A stretch of DNA of 64,000 nucleotides, from the NCBI RefSeq assembly GCF_900116665.1, contig NZ_FPBK01000017.1:1-64000 (forward strand), written 5' to 3'. The translations under genes were made by a program, and so were the position numbers. This document shows positions 17,577-25,993 of this stretch, in pieces. Below the pieces are notes generated by a model that made no database searches, was not told the DNA's origin, and saw nothing but the letters and a program-made list of their open reading frames with translations. Position 1 is the first letter of the stretch. The number at the start of each line of letters is the position of its first letter. This DNA comes from Pustulibacterium marinum. GTDB lineage: Bacteria; Bacteroidota; Bacteroidia; Flavobacteriales; Flavobacteriaceae.

Positions 17577-18320
17577 TTACTTTTCAGGATACCAATTCAA
17601 TATTCTCACGTCAATGTCTTCATTTTCTTCTGTAACCATACTACTGAATTTTTTCACATCGCTTTTTCCATTTTTGCCTCTAAAATGATACGGGTAAACT
17701 ATGCCGGGTTTGAAATCTAAAACAGCATCGGCAGCACTGTCTATCGTCATTGTATACGGAAGATTCATACATACAAATGCAATATCTATATTATGAAGAT
17801 TTCGCATTTCAGGAATATCTTCAGTATCGCCACTAATGTATATTTTTTTGTTTGCTAGTTTTAGAACATAACCATTTCCACGTCCTTTGGTGTGAAAACT
17901 TTTAGCCTCTTCACGAAGATTATACATAGGAATTGCTTCAATCTTAACACCGGAAACTTCTACTTTTTCATCATTATTTACAATTTGAATTTTAGATTGA
18001 AGATTTTCGGGTAGTGCTTCCGCAACGGCTTTTGGTGCAATAATAATTGATTTGCTTAAATGAAGTGCATTTAGCGTTTCAGCATTCATGTGATCTCCAT
18101 GAATATCGGTTAATAAAACAATATCTGGAGTGCCATGCGTATTAAATATTTCCTCATGTCCAACGGGATCTACAAAAATACGTTTGTATTTTGTTTCTAG
18201 TATTAAGGAAGCATGTTCTACTGGTGTAATGGTAATTTCGTCTACAGATTCAGACATTTGGCCAAAACTAAAAGTAGTAATAAACGTGCAGATTAATAGA
18301 GCTTTTATTTGCGTATACAT
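17577..18320 (-). CDS. Exported MBL-fold (UlaG-like) metallo-hydrolase
   Basis: This 247-residue protein has a signal peptide (about 1-20, ending FSFGQ) and a metallo-beta-lactamase fold. Metal motifs are TDIHGDHM, SGDTED and YPYHFRG. The usual HxHxDH is DxHxDH here, so the first histidine is aspartate. Such UlaG-type proteins act on phosphoesters or lactones; the substrate here is unknown. It lies 51 nt behind the DUF1801 gene in the same direction and may be part of that unit. Confidence 0.85.
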   Translation of the reverse strand: MYTQIKALLICTFITTFSFGQMSESVDEITITPVEHASLILETKYKRIFVDPVGHEEIFNTHGTPDIVLLTDIHGDHMNAETLNALHLSKSIIIAPKAVAEALPENLQSKIQIVNNDEKVEVSGVKIEAIPMYNLREEAKSFHTKGRGNGYVLKLANKKIYISGDTEDIPEMRNLHNIDIAFVCMNLPYTMTIDSAADAVLDFKPGIVYPYHFRGKNGKSDVKKFSSMVTEENEDIDVRILNWYPEK

Positions 18321-18371
18321 AGATTTGATTTTTCTTAAATGTACCGCAAAAAAGATTACAAGACCAATAGT

Positions 18372-18959
18372 TTAACAATTCTTGTACTTATCGTGTAAAC
18401 CTTTGCCTTCAAGAATCATAGGTGATATTTTTTCCAAACGACTTAGTTTTGTAGCGGCTCTTTTGGCTTCCGTAATATAATCAGCGTATTCTCTTTGTTT
18501 GCCTGGAGTAAGTTTGTAGAACGCAGCTTCTAGGGTAGTATCTTCTTTGAAAAGCGCTTGTAATTCCGGTCCTAAAACAAGTGTTTTATTGGTGTTGGCT
18601 TTTATTTCAAGTCCTTTTTTCTGATTGTCAATAGCCTGTTGCACATACTTTAAAATGAGTTTTTCGTCAATTTCAGATTCAGATTCGAAACGCCATTGAC
18701 GTAAGGCTTTGGTTTTTCCTTCTTGAGCATTGTAAAGCAAATTAGCAGTATCGTTGAGCAAGGCTCCCTGGAAAAACCACAATCCGCAATAACTTTTAAA
18801 AGCTCCAATTCCTACTACATTTTTGTTGTCTAAAGTGTAAGTGGATGCGCCCCATTTAATGGTTTCTGTTAATTCAGTTGTTAACAGAATTGCGCGAAGT
18901 TTTTCAAGCTCTTTTTTCCAGCGATCGTGTTTTTCCAGATATGCACTTACTTGATCCAT
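18372..18959 (-). CDS. DUF1801 / YdeI-OmdA family protein
   Basis: This 195-residue protein has an N-terminal DUF1801 (YdhG-like) domain (about 10-110, with ETIKWGASTYTL and GLWFFQGALL). Its C-terminal part is the YdeI/OmpD-associated helical segment (YKLTPGKQREYADYI, EAKRAATKLSRLEK). The family is widespread in Bacteroidota, cytoplasmic, with no agreed biochemical role. The start lies 7 nt behind pepT, so the two genes are almost certainly co-transcribed. Confidence 0.87.
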   Translation of the reverse strand: MDQVSAYLEKHDRWKKELEKLRAILLTTELTETIKWGASTYTLDNKNVVGIGAFKSYCGLWFFQGALLNDTANLLYNAQEGKTKALRQWRFESESEIDEKLILKYVQQAIDNQKKGLEIKANTNKTLVLGPELQALFKEDTTLEAAFYKLTPGKQREYADYITEAKRAATKLSRLEKISPMILEGKGLHDKYKNC

Positions 18960-18966
18960 ATAGATT

Positions 18967-20196
18967 TTATTTTGCTTTTTTAGCAGTTAGTTCAGCAATT
19001 TTTACAATTACCTCAGTAGCTTTTACCATACTTTCTACAGGAACGTATTCATACTTTCCGTGAAAATTATGTCCGCCCGCAAAAATATTAGGACAAGGTA
19101 ATCCCATAAAGCTTAATTGCGATCCGTCTGTACCACCACGAATAGGCTTGATCAACGGTTTGATATCTAAAGATTCCATGGCTTCTTTTGCAGTATGCAC
19201 AATGTGAATTACCGGCTCTACTTTTTCACGCATGTTGTAATATTGATCTTTGATGTCTAATAATACAACGTCACCATATTTAGCGTTTAAATCGGCTTCA
19301 ATGTTATACAACAATTCTTTTCTAGCTTCAAATGCTTTTCTATCATGATCACGGATGATGTATTGTAAAGTGGTTTCTTCAATACCTCCCGTAATAGTGT
19401 GTAAATGGAAGAAACCTTCTCTACCGGCTGTTTTTTCAGGAACTTCGTCTTTTGGTAAGGCGTTCATAAATTCATTTGCAATTAAAATAGAATTTACCAT
19501 TTTACCTTTTGCGTACCCAGGGTGAACACTTTTTCCTTTGAAAGTAACTTTTGCTCCGGCTGCGTTGAAGTTTTCAAATTCTAATTCTCCAATCTGACTT
19601 CCGTCCATGGTGTAAGCCCATTCAGCGCCAAATTTTTCTACATCGAATTTATGCGCGCCACGACCAATTTCTTCATCTGGCGTGAACCCGATTCTGATTT
19701 TTCCGTGTTTGATTTCAGGATGCTGAATCAAATATTCTACAGCAGAAACAATTTCGGTAATCCCGGCTTTGTCATCAGCTCCTAAAAGCGTTGTACCATC
19801 GGTGGTGATTAAAGTTTGACCTTTATATTGTAGTAGATCTTCAAAATAGTTTGGAGACAAAATAATGTTTTGCTCTTTGTTTAAAACAATATCTTTTCCG
19901 TCGTAATTCTCAACAATCTGTGGATTTACATTAGTGCCTGAAAAATCTGGCGAAGTATCAAAATGCGCTACAAATCCAATAGTTGGCACTTCGTGGTCTA
20001 CATTGCTCGGAAGCGTAGCCATAATGTATGCATGCTCGTCAATAGTAACTTCTTCAAGTCCTATTTGTTTTAATTCTTCAACAATTTTATTGGCTAAATC
20101 CCATTGTTTTTCAGTACTCGGAGTAGTTTCCGAAGTAGGATCAGATTGTGTATCAACGGTAATGTAGCTGATAAATCTATCTACAATATGTTTCAT
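18967..20196 (-). CDS. pepT: Peptidase T (tripeptide aminopeptidase)
   Basis: This 409-residue M20 dinuclear zinc aminopeptidase is cytoplasmic and removes N-terminal residues from tripeptides. Zinc ligands sit in [23 protein letters not shown] and [13 protein letters not shown], followed by the dimerisation (lid) domain and [14 protein letters not shown] near the C-terminus. Length and motifs match E. coli PepT. It leads a short operon with the DUF1801 gene and is divergent from pyrD across a 112-nt gap that holds both promoters. Confidence 0.95.
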   Translation of the reverse strand: MKHIVDRFISYITVDTQSDPTSETTPSTEKQWDLANKIVEELKQIGLEEVTIDEHAYIMATLPSNVDHEVPTIGFVAHFDTSPDFSGTNVNPQIVENYDGKDIVLNKEQNIILSPNYFEDLLQYKGQTLITTDGTTLLGADDKAGITEIVSAVEYLIQHPEIKHGKIRIGFTPDEEIGRGAHKFDVEKFGAEWAYTMDGSQIGELEFENFNAAGAKVTFKGKSVHPGYAKGKMVNSILIANEFMNALPKDEVPEKTAGREGFFHLHTITGGIEETTLQYIIRDHDRKAFEARKELLYNIEADLNAKYGDVVLLDIKDQYYNMREKVEPVIHIVHTAKEAMESLDIKPLIKPIRGGTDGSQLSFMGLPCPNIFAGGHNFHGKYEYVPVESMVKATEVIVKIAELTAKKAK

Positions 20197-20218
20197 GTGT
20201 ATGGTTTTATTTCTTCCT

Positions 20219-20226
20219 CAAAAATA
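20219..20226 (-). promoter_or_regulatory. -7 element (TATTTTTG) of pepT
   Basis: An exact TAnnTTTG match on the minus strand ends 23 nt before the pepT ATG. The -33 box is poor. Confidence 0.5.
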
Positions 20227-20268
20227 CAATCTATTTGTGCGAAAGCTAAAGATTTATCTATAAAAATG

Positions 20269-20276
20269 TACTTTTG
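20269..20276 (+). promoter_or_regulatory. -7 element (TACTTTTG) of pyrD
   Basis: An exact TAnnTTTG match lies 33 nt before the pyrD ATG, giving a leader of about 29 nt. It is divergent from the pepT element at 20219. Confidence 0.5.
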
Positions 20277-20308
20277 CAACAGCAATTTATCTAACAACAC
20301 AAACCAAT

Positions 20309-21337
20309 ATGTATAAACAACTTATCAGACCGATTTTATTCAAATTCGATCCGGAGAAAATTCATCATTTTACGTTTTCTTTTCTTAAAACTTCGCAAAA
20401 ATTACCTTTCGTAAAAAGTATTGTCAAAAGTAGATTTGAAGTGTCAGATCCTGCCTTAGAAAGAGAAGTTTTTGGGTTGAAATTTAAAAATCCGGTAGGT
20501 TTAGCGGCTGGTTTTGATAAGGACGCCAAGTTGTACAAAGAGTTGTCTTCATTAGGATTTGGATTTATTGAAATTGGAACCTTGACTCCAAAGCCACAAC
20601 CGGGAAATCCGCCGAAGCGTTTGTTTCGTTTAAAAGCCGATCAGGCTATTATCAACCGAATGGGCTTTAACAATGGTGGAGTTTTGGAAGCGGTGGAACG
20701 TCTGAAAAAGAATACCGATGTGTTGATTGGCGGAAATATTGGGAAGAACAAAGTAACGCCAAACGAAGAAGCAGTAGAAGATTATAAAATCTGTTTTGAT
20801 GCGTTGTTTGATTATGTAGATTATTTTGTAGTGAATGTAAGTTCGCCAAACACTCCGAATTTACGTGCATTGCAAGACAAAGAGCCGTTGACGCAATTGC
20901 TACAAACTTTGATGGATAAGAATGCTGAAAAGCCAACACAAAAGCCAATTCTATTAAAAATTGCACCGGATTTAACAGATTCTCAATTGTTAGATATTAT
21001 TGATATTGTTACCGAAACTAACATTGCCGGAGTTATTGCAACCAATACCACTATTGGAAGAGATAATTTACAATCAGATGCTGATTTGGTGAAAGAGACC
21101 GGAGGTTTAAGCGGAAAACCATTGACCAAACGTAGTACAGAAGTAATTCGTTTTCTTGCTGAAAAAAGTAACAAAGCCTTCCCGATTATTGGAGTAGGAG
21201 GGATTCATACAGCCGAAGATGCTTTGGAAAAACTAGATGCCGGAGCTGATTTAGTGCAGTTGTATACCGGATTTATTTATGAAGGTCCACAACTGATTAA
21301 AGATATCAACCAAGCGTTGTTAAAACGCGCGCGTTAG
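20309..21337 (+). CDS. pyrD: Quinone-dependent dihydroorotate dehydrogenase (class 2)
   Basis: This 342-residue flavoprotein oxidises dihydroorotate to orotate in pyrimidine synthesis and passes electrons to membrane quinone. An N-terminal amphipathic helix ([20 protein letters not shown]) marks the membrane-bound class 2. Motifs are [35 protein letters not shown] (catalytic serine at 178/179) and [13 protein letters not shown]. The last two codons and the stop codon lie in the first bases of the palindromic repeat at 21331. mazG follows 72 nt on. Confidence 0.96.
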   Translation: MYKQLIRPILFKFDPEKIHHFTFSFLKTSQKLPFVKSIVKSRFEVSDPALEREVFGLKFKNPVGLAAGFDKDAKLYKELSSLGFGFIEIGTLTPKPQPGNPPKRLFRLKADQAIINRMGFNNGGVLEAVERLKKNTDVLIGGNIGKNKVTPNEEAVEDYKICFDALFDYVDYFVVNVSSPNTPNLRALQDKEPLTQLLQTLMDKNAEKPTQKPILLKIAPDLTDSQLLDIIDIVTETNIAGVIATNTTIGRDNLQSDADLVKETGGLSGKPLTKRSTEVIRFLAEKSNKAFPIIGVGGIHTAEDALEKLDAGADLVQLYTGFIYEGPQLIKDINQALLKRAR

Positions 21338-21394
21338 CGATTGCAGCATGCTACCATGTAGCGCGGAAAGCGCGACGGCTCCGCCGGAACGCCC
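21331..21394 (+). repeat. Palindromic intergenic repeat, copy A
   Basis: This 64-nt GC-rich element starts GCGTTAGCGATTG and ends GGAACGCCC. Inside are the palindromes GCGCGGAAAGCGCG-like and CGGCTCCGCCG. It shares head (GCGTTAnnGATTG), core (GAAAGC) and tail (AACGCCC) with the copy at 54172. The head supplies the pyrD stop codon. There is no T-run, so it is not a simple terminator. I believe similar elements occur in many Flavobacteriaceae genomes but cannot confirm that here. Confidence 0.6.
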
Positions 21395-21409
21395 AAAAAA
21401 CAAAATATT

Positions 21410-22183
21410 ATGAACAACAGAAAAGCACAATTAGAAGCCTTTGACCGATTGTTAACCATTATGGATGAGTTGCGTGAGCAATGTCCGTGGGATCGAAAGC
21501 AAACTATGGAAACTTTGCGCCCGTTGACCATTGAAGAAACCTACGAGTTGGGCGATGCCATTTTGGATAAAGACTTGCCGGAAATTAAGAAGGAATTGGG
21601 CGATGTGTTGTTGCATATTGTGTTTTACGCTAAAATTGGTAGCGAAACTAATGACTTTGATATTGCTGATGTGATCAATTCACTTTGTGAGAAGTTGATT
21701 TACCGTCATCCGCATATTTATGGAGATACTAAAGTGGAAGATGCTAAGCAGGTAAAGGAAAATTGGGAAAAACTGAAGCTGAAAGAAGGCAAGAAAAGTG
21801 TGTTGGAAGGAGTTCCTAAAAGTTTGCCGGCATTGGTAAAAGCCAATCGAATTCAGGATAAAGTTTCCGGAGTAGGATTTGATTGGGAAGAACCACAACA
21901 GGTTTTTGAAAAGTTACAGGAAGAGTTGGCAGAGTTGCAAGAGGAAGTTGCTAAAGCAGATGCTGACAAAACCGAAGCGGAATTTGGGGATGTGTTGTTT
22001 AGTATGATCAATTATGCACGTTTCTTAAAAGTAGATCCGGAAAATGCTTTGGAGCGTACCAATAAAAAATTCATCAAGCGTTTTCAGTATTTGGAAACCA
22101 AAGCTGCTGAATTAGGCAAATCGTTACAAGATATGACGCTGGCCGAAATGGATGTTTTCTGGGAAGAAGCGAAAAAGCTTTAA
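21410..22183 (+). CDS. mazG: Nucleoside triphosphate pyrophosphohydrolase MazG
   Basis: This 257-residue protein has two MazG-type helical domains. The first has CPWDRKQTMETLRP and EETYELGDAI with KKELGDVLLHIVFYA; the second has EELAELQEEV and EFGDVLFSMINYARFL, together forming the ExxE-ExxD metal site. It hydrolyses (d)NTPs to NMP and PPi, which helps clear abnormal nucleotides and modulate (p)ppGpp levels in E. coli. Its stop codon overlaps that of the convergent methyltransferase gene by 4 nt. Confidence 0.94.
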   Translation: MNNRKAQLEAFDRLLTIMDELREQCPWDRKQTMETLRPLTIEETYELGDAILDKDLPEIKKELGDVLLHIVFYAKIGSETNDFDIADVINSLCEKLIYRHPHIYGDTKVEDAKQVKENWEKLKLKEGKKSVLEGVPKSLPALVKANRIQDKVSGVGFDWEEPQQVFEKLQEELAELQEEVAKADADKTEAEFGDVLFSMINYARFLKVDPENALERTNKKFIKRFQYLETKAAELGKSLQDMTLAEMDVFWEEAKKL

Positions 22184-22893
22184 AACAAATGAATCATAAA
22201 GATAGCCGGACGTTTGTGTAAATCTACTTTCGTTTTTTTCCACTCGGCAATACTTTGTGTTTTAATATATTCGGTTGGTAAACTAATATCGCAAGCCACA
22301 CACAATTGCGTCTGATTTTGCAAAATACTACACATACTTTCTAGCAATTGATTGTTGCGGTAAGGCGTTTCAATAAACAATTGCGACTGATTGATCTCTT
22401 TAGATTTGCGTTCTAAATTTTTCAAAGCGTTTTTCTTTTCGCCTTTATCAATTGGTAAATAACCATTGAAGGCAAAACTTTGTCCGTTCATTCCGCTAGC
22501 CATCACTGCCATTAAAATAGAAGAAGGTCCTACTAACGGAACCACTTGAATCCCTTTGCTATGGGCAATTTTTACGACATCAGCCCCAGGATCTGCAACA
22601 CCAGGACAACCAGCTTCCGAAATAATGCCGACATCTTTTCCTTGTAAGCAATTGTCTAAAAAAGAAGGAAGTTCTGATGCTTCTGTGTATTTATTGATAA
22701 TATGAAGCGTTAAACTCGGTTGTGATTTTTCCGGACAGATTTTTTTAATGAATCTACGAGCGGTTTTTCCGTTTTCAACAATGTATTCATCTACTTGCTC
22801 AATCACACGTTTTACGGTAAGTGGCAACACTTCCATAGGATCGTTTTCTCCTAAAGTGGTAGGAATCAAATATACTTTACCGTACGTATTCAT
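22180..22893 (-). CDS. SAM-dependent tetrapyrrole-methylase-type methyltransferase, RsmI-like
   Basis: This 237-residue TP-methylase-fold protein has SEAGCPGVADPGADVV and VPLVGPSSILMAVMASG, typical of RsmI, which methylates the 2'-O of C1402 in 16S rRNA. It is shorter than E. coli RsmI and lacks the usual N-terminal GNLxDI motif (it starts with GKVYLIPTTLGEN). It is therefore a relative rather than a proven orthologue. It is the third gene of the dnaA - phosphatase - methyltransferase unit, 11 nt behind the phosphatase gene. Confidence 0.85.
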   Translation of the reverse strand: MNTYGKVYLIPTTLGENDPMEVLPLTVKRVIEQVDEYIVENGKTARRFIKKICPEKSQPSLTLHIINKYTEASELPSFLDNCLQGKDVGIISEAGCPGVADPGADVVKIAHSKGIQVVPLVGPSSILMAVMASGMNGQSFAFNGYLPIDKGEKKNALKNLERKSKEINQSQLFIETPYRNNQLLESMCSILQNQTQLCVACDISLPTEYIKTQSIAEWKKTKVDLHKRPAIFMIHLF

Positions 22894-22904
22894 GTTGTAG
22901 TGTT

Positions 22905-23360
22905 TTAAGCGTATTGTTCTATAAAGGCATCACAAGCCAAATCAATCATTTGAAAAACATTGGCAAAACCTTGATCGCCTCCGTAATAAGGATCGGGCAC
23001 TGCTAAATTTTGTCCGGGTTGTGTTAAGTTCAATAAAAAGTCAACTTTTTGTTCTTCTTCTTGTGAATTAGCGAGTTCTATGACGTTGTTGTAATTACTT
23101 CTATCCATCACAAAAATAAAATCAAACTCTTGAAAGTCTGATTGTTTAAATTGACGGCAACGTTGTGTGGTAATGTCAATTCCGTTTTCATTGGCAATAG
23201 CAATAGATCTGCTATCGGGTAAATCGCCTACATGCCAACTTCCGGTTCCGGCGGAATCAATTTCAAATTTTTCTGGATCCAAACGGTGTTTAAAAATACC
23301 TTCTGCTAAAGGAGACCGGCAGATGTTTCCTAAACATACCATTAGAATTTTGGTTTTCAT
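22905..23360 (-). CDS. Low-molecular-weight protein-tyrosine phosphatase
   Basis: This 151-residue cytoplasmic phosphatase has the P-loop CLGNICRS (nucleophile C9, arginine R15) and the general-acid loop VPDPYYGG. Both catalytic elements are intact. LMW-PTPs dephosphorylate tyrosine kinases of polysaccharide export or arginine phosphates; no kinase is encoded nearby. Its ATG overlaps the dnaA stop codon (TAATG), so it is translationally coupled to dnaA. Confidence 0.93.
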   Translation of the reverse strand: MKTKILMVCLGNICRSPLAEGIFKHRLDPEKFEIDSAGTGSWHVGDLPDSRSIAIANENGIDITTQRCRQFKQSDFQEFDFIFVMDRSNYNNVIELANSQEEEQKVDFLLNLTQPGQNLAVPDPYYGGDQGFANVFQMIDLACDAFIEQYA

Positions 23361-24787
23361 TACAGTGTAAGTTTTTTTGAAATATCTTCAATATACTTTT
23401 TGAATTGTTTATCGGTTTCGGCAAGATTATCTACGGTTTTGCAAGCGTGCAATACGGTAGCGTGGTCTCTTTTTCCTATCTGAGAACCAATACTTGCTAA
23501 TGAGGCTTTGGTGTATTTTTTAGCAAAAAACATGGCCAATTGTCTGGCCTGTACAATGTGTCTTTTTCTAGTTTTAGATTGCAAAGTAGCCACATCCATT
23601 TGGAAGTAATCTGAAACGATTTTCTGAATGTAATCGATAGAAACTTCGCGCTTGGTGTTTTTTACAAATTTTTCAACAATCTGTTGTGCCAAATCTAATG
23701 TTACTTCTTTTTTGTTGAAAGAAGACTGTGCAATTAACGAAATTACAGCGCCTTCTAACTCACGTACATTCGATTTGATATTTTTAGCAACGTAGTCTAT
23801 AATTTCTTCAGGCATTTCTACACCGTCACGGTATAGTTTGTTTTTCAAGATAGAAATACGAGTTTCGTAATCCGGACTTTGCAATTCGGCAGACAATCCC
23901 CATTTGAAACGAGATAACAAGCGTTGCTCAATATCTTGCATGTCAACAGGAGCTTTGTCCGATGTTAAAATCACTTGCTTACCGTTTTGGTGCAAGTGGT
24001 TAAATATATGGAAGAACACATCTTGTGTCCCTGATTTTCCTGAGAAAAACTGAACGTCGTCAATAATCAATACATCAATTAATTGATAGAAATGAATAAA
24101 GTCGTTTCTAGTATTTTTCTTAACCGATTCTATATATTGTTGTGTAAACTTCTCTGCAGAAATGTACAGTACGGTTTTTTCAGGATATTTATCTTTAATT
24201 TCAACACCAATAGCATGTGCTAAGTGTGTTTTACCCAAACCAACACCACCAAAAACTAGCAATGGATTGAAAGAAGTTCCTCCCGGTTTTTTAGCAACGG
24301 CTAATCCTGCAGATCTTGCCAAACGGTTAGAGTCTCCTTCTAAGAAATTGTCAAAGCTGTAATTTGGATTTAATTGCGATTCAATTTTTACATTACGAAT
24401 ACCAGGAATCACAAACGGATTTTTCAATTCCGGATTCTTATTTTTCAAAGGAACATCTAGTTCTTGTGAAGGCATCGAAGGTCTGTTGGTACTAGGAATT
24501 TTTTCGGTGAACGGTTGTTTATTGCCATAAGTGTTTTCCATTCGAATTATGTACACTAACTTTGCGTTTTCACCAAGTTCTTTTGTTAAAGCAACTTTTA
24601 ACAATTTCACATAGTGTTCTTCTAACCATTCATAGAAAAATTTACTAGGTACTTGAATACTTAAAGCATTGTCTGTTAACTTAACTGCTTGTATAGGTTC
24701 AAACCAAGTTTTATATGCTTGTGGTTGAATGTTGTCCTTTATAAAATTGAGACAGTTGTCCCAGACCGATTTAGCAGTTTCGTTCAT
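23360..24787 (-). CDS. dnaA: Chromosomal replication initiator DnaA
   Basis: I choose the ATG at 24787 (MNETAKSVWDNCLNF); the frame is open to an upstream ATG at 24838, but flavobacterial DnaA proteins start at this position. The 475-residue protein has domain I (1-90), a linker, the AAA+ ATPase (Walker A GGVGLGKTHLAHA, Walker B LIIDDVQFF) and a C-terminal DNA-binding domain with KRDHATVLHACKTV. It opens the replication origin. A near match to the -7 element (CATATTTG, 7 of 8) lies about 80 nt upstream, with TTGTTCACA, a DnaA-box-like site, beside it. Confidence 0.97.
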   Translation of the reverse strand: MNETAKSVWDNCLNFIKDNIQPQAYKTWFEPIQAVKLTDNALSIQVPSKFFYEWLEEHYVKLLKVALTKELGENAKLVYIIRMENTYGNKQPFTEKIPSTNRPSMPSQELDVPLKNKNPELKNPFVIPGIRNVKIESQLNPNYSFDNFLEGDSNRLARSAGLAVAKKPGGTSFNPLLVFGGVGLGKTHLAHAIGVEIKDKYPEKTVLYISAEKFTQQYIESVKKNTRNDFIHFYQLIDVLIIDDVQFFSGKSGTQDVFFHIFNHLHQNGKQVILTSDKAPVDMQDIEQRLLSRFKWGLSAELQSPDYETRISILKNKLYRDGVEMPEEIIDYVAKNIKSNVRELEGAVISLIAQSSFNKKEVTLDLAQQIVEKFVKNTKREVSIDYIQKIVSDYFQMDVATLQSKTRKRHIVQARQLAMFFAKKYTKASLASIGSQIGKRDHATVLHACKTVDNLAETDKQFKKYIEDISKKLTL

Positions 24788-24870
24788 TCTTTCTCTAATT
24801 TTTTCGATAATTTGTTCTGTAACAGTGGGTAAGAACAATAAAAATTCCTCAGCTTTAAGTAGGACAAATA

Positions 24871-24879
24871 TGTGAACAA
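24871..24879 (-). promoter_or_regulatory. DnaA-box-like nonamer upstream of dnaA
   Basis: TTGTTCACA on the minus strand differs from TTATCCACA at two positions and overlaps the likely dnaA promoter. It could serve autoregulation. I see no cluster of boxes, so this is not evidence for an origin. Confidence 0.25.
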
Positions 24880-24967
24880 AAAATTGAAAAAAAAAACCTA
24901 TTGGGGGTTGAATTTTTGAAAAAAAAGACTAAGGCTAACTAACCTTAAATTAACGCTTTGTTAACAA

Positions 24968-24979
24968 TGATAATTATCA
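24968..24979. promoter_or_regulatory. Perfect 12-bp palindrome before the thioesterase gene
   Basis: TGATAATTATCA is centred about 14 nt before the ATG at 24987, in a stretch with GTTAAC next to it. It resembles half-sites of Fur-like operators but lacks their full length. In a region this AT-rich it may be chance. Confidence 0.25.
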
Positions 24980-24986
24980 ATATTTT

Positions 24987-25394
24987 ATGATTATTTCTAA
25001 TAAAATTTCAACAAGAATTCGTTATGCAGAAACCGATCAGATGGGGGTTGTATACCACGGAAACTACGCGCAGTTCCTAGAAATGGGACGTACAGAGCTA
25101 TTAAGAAGTATAGGTGTTTCTTATAAAAATATGGAAGATAATGGAATTATGTTACCGGTAATTACAATGACCATCAATTATAAGAAATCAGCCTATTATG
25201 ATGAACTTATTTTTATTGAAACCTCGTTAGAGAAATTACCGACAGTGAAGATTGATTTTAAGTATGAAATAACCAATGAAAAAAGAGAGGTTTTAGCTAC
25301 TGCAAATGTAGTTCTAGCGTTTGTTTCTAAAGATACGCGAAAGCCTATTAAATGTCCTGAATATATACTGAAAAAATTACAAAATTCGCTTTAA
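24987..25394 (+). CDS. Acyl-CoA thioesterase, YbgC/4HBT hot-dog family
   Basis: This 135-residue hot-dog-fold protein has the active-site segment RYAETDQMGVVYHGNY (catalytic D17) and EMGRTELLRSIG on the central helix. YbgC-type enzymes hydrolyse short or medium acyl-CoA and, in E. coli, belong to the Tol-Pal cluster; no tol genes are here. It is divergent from dnaA and its last 18 nt overlap the end of the convergent YigZ gene. Confidence 0.88.
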   Translation: MIISNKISTRIRYAETDQMGVVYHGNYAQFLEMGRTELLRSIGVSYKNMEDNGIMLPVITMTINYKKSAYYDELIFIETSLEKLPTVKIDFKYEITNEKREVLATANVVLAFVSKDTRKPIKCPEYILKKLQNSL

Positions 25395-25985
25395 TGTAAC
25401 CTCGTAAAATGGTACGAATGCTTGTTCGCAAGCCTCGGCTTCTGTTTTACGAACCGCTATTAAAATCTCGCAGCTCATTTCCAATGTTTGAGAAATTACT
25501 GTGAGATTTTTTTCTTTGATCACGCGCATCACATTGTTCATGTCTTTGTATTCAAAACTAATTTTGTATTGAAAATCGATGGTGCGTTCTTCTATGTTGG
25601 CAACTTCCATGGCCATTTGCGCTGCCGTTCGGTAGGCGTTGATAAGTCCGGGAACTCCTAATTTAACTCCACCAAAATACCGAACTACAATAATAAGAAG
25701 GTTGGTCACTTCAAAAGATTGAATTTGCCCATAAATAGGCATTCCGGCAGAATTGTTAGGTTCGCCATCGTCATTGGCGCGGTACTGAATACTTTCTGTA
25801 CCCAATTGCCAGGCATAACACCAATGGCGGGCATTGTAGTGTTTTTTCTTAATTTCTTCCAGCAGTTCTTTGATTTCGTCTTCTGAACTTACCGGAAATG
25901 CATAGCCAAAAAATTTGCTGTTTTTGTCTTTAAATAAAACTTCTTCTGTGGCTTCGGTGATCGTTTTGTATACGTCTTCTTGCAA
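25377..25985 (-). CDS. YigZ/IMPACT family protein
   Basis: This 202-residue protein has an N-terminal UPF0029 (IMPACT) domain with FGYAFPVSSEDEIKELL, HWCYAWQLG and DDGEPNNSAGMPIYGQI, then a DUF1949 ferredoxin-like domain (about 135-200). In eukaryotes IMPACT acts with GCN2; the bacterial role is not settled. It is the last gene of the ribD - HAD - yigZ unit (8 nt behind HAD) and overlaps the convergent thioesterase gene by 18 nt. Confidence 0.92.
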   Translation of the reverse strand: MQEDVYKTITEATEEVLFKDKNSKFFGYAFPVSSEDEIKELLEEIKKKHYNARHWCYAWQLGTESIQYRANDDGEPNNSAGMPIYGQIQSFEVTNLLIIVVRYFGGVKLGVPGLINAYRTAAQMAMEVANIEERTIDFQYKISFEYKDMNNVMRVIKEKNLTVISQTLEMSCEILIAVRKTEAEACEQAFVPFYEVTLKRIL

Positions 25986-25993
25986 ATCGGATG

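Noticed and set aside
24788-24838. Longer DnaA starting at the ATG at 24838
   Set aside because: The extra 17 residues are not DnaA-like, and the conserved N-terminus begins at 24787.
24788-24986. oriC next to dnaA
   Set aside because: Only one imperfect DnaA box and no clear box cluster with an unwinding element. GC-skew analysis over the genome would be needed.
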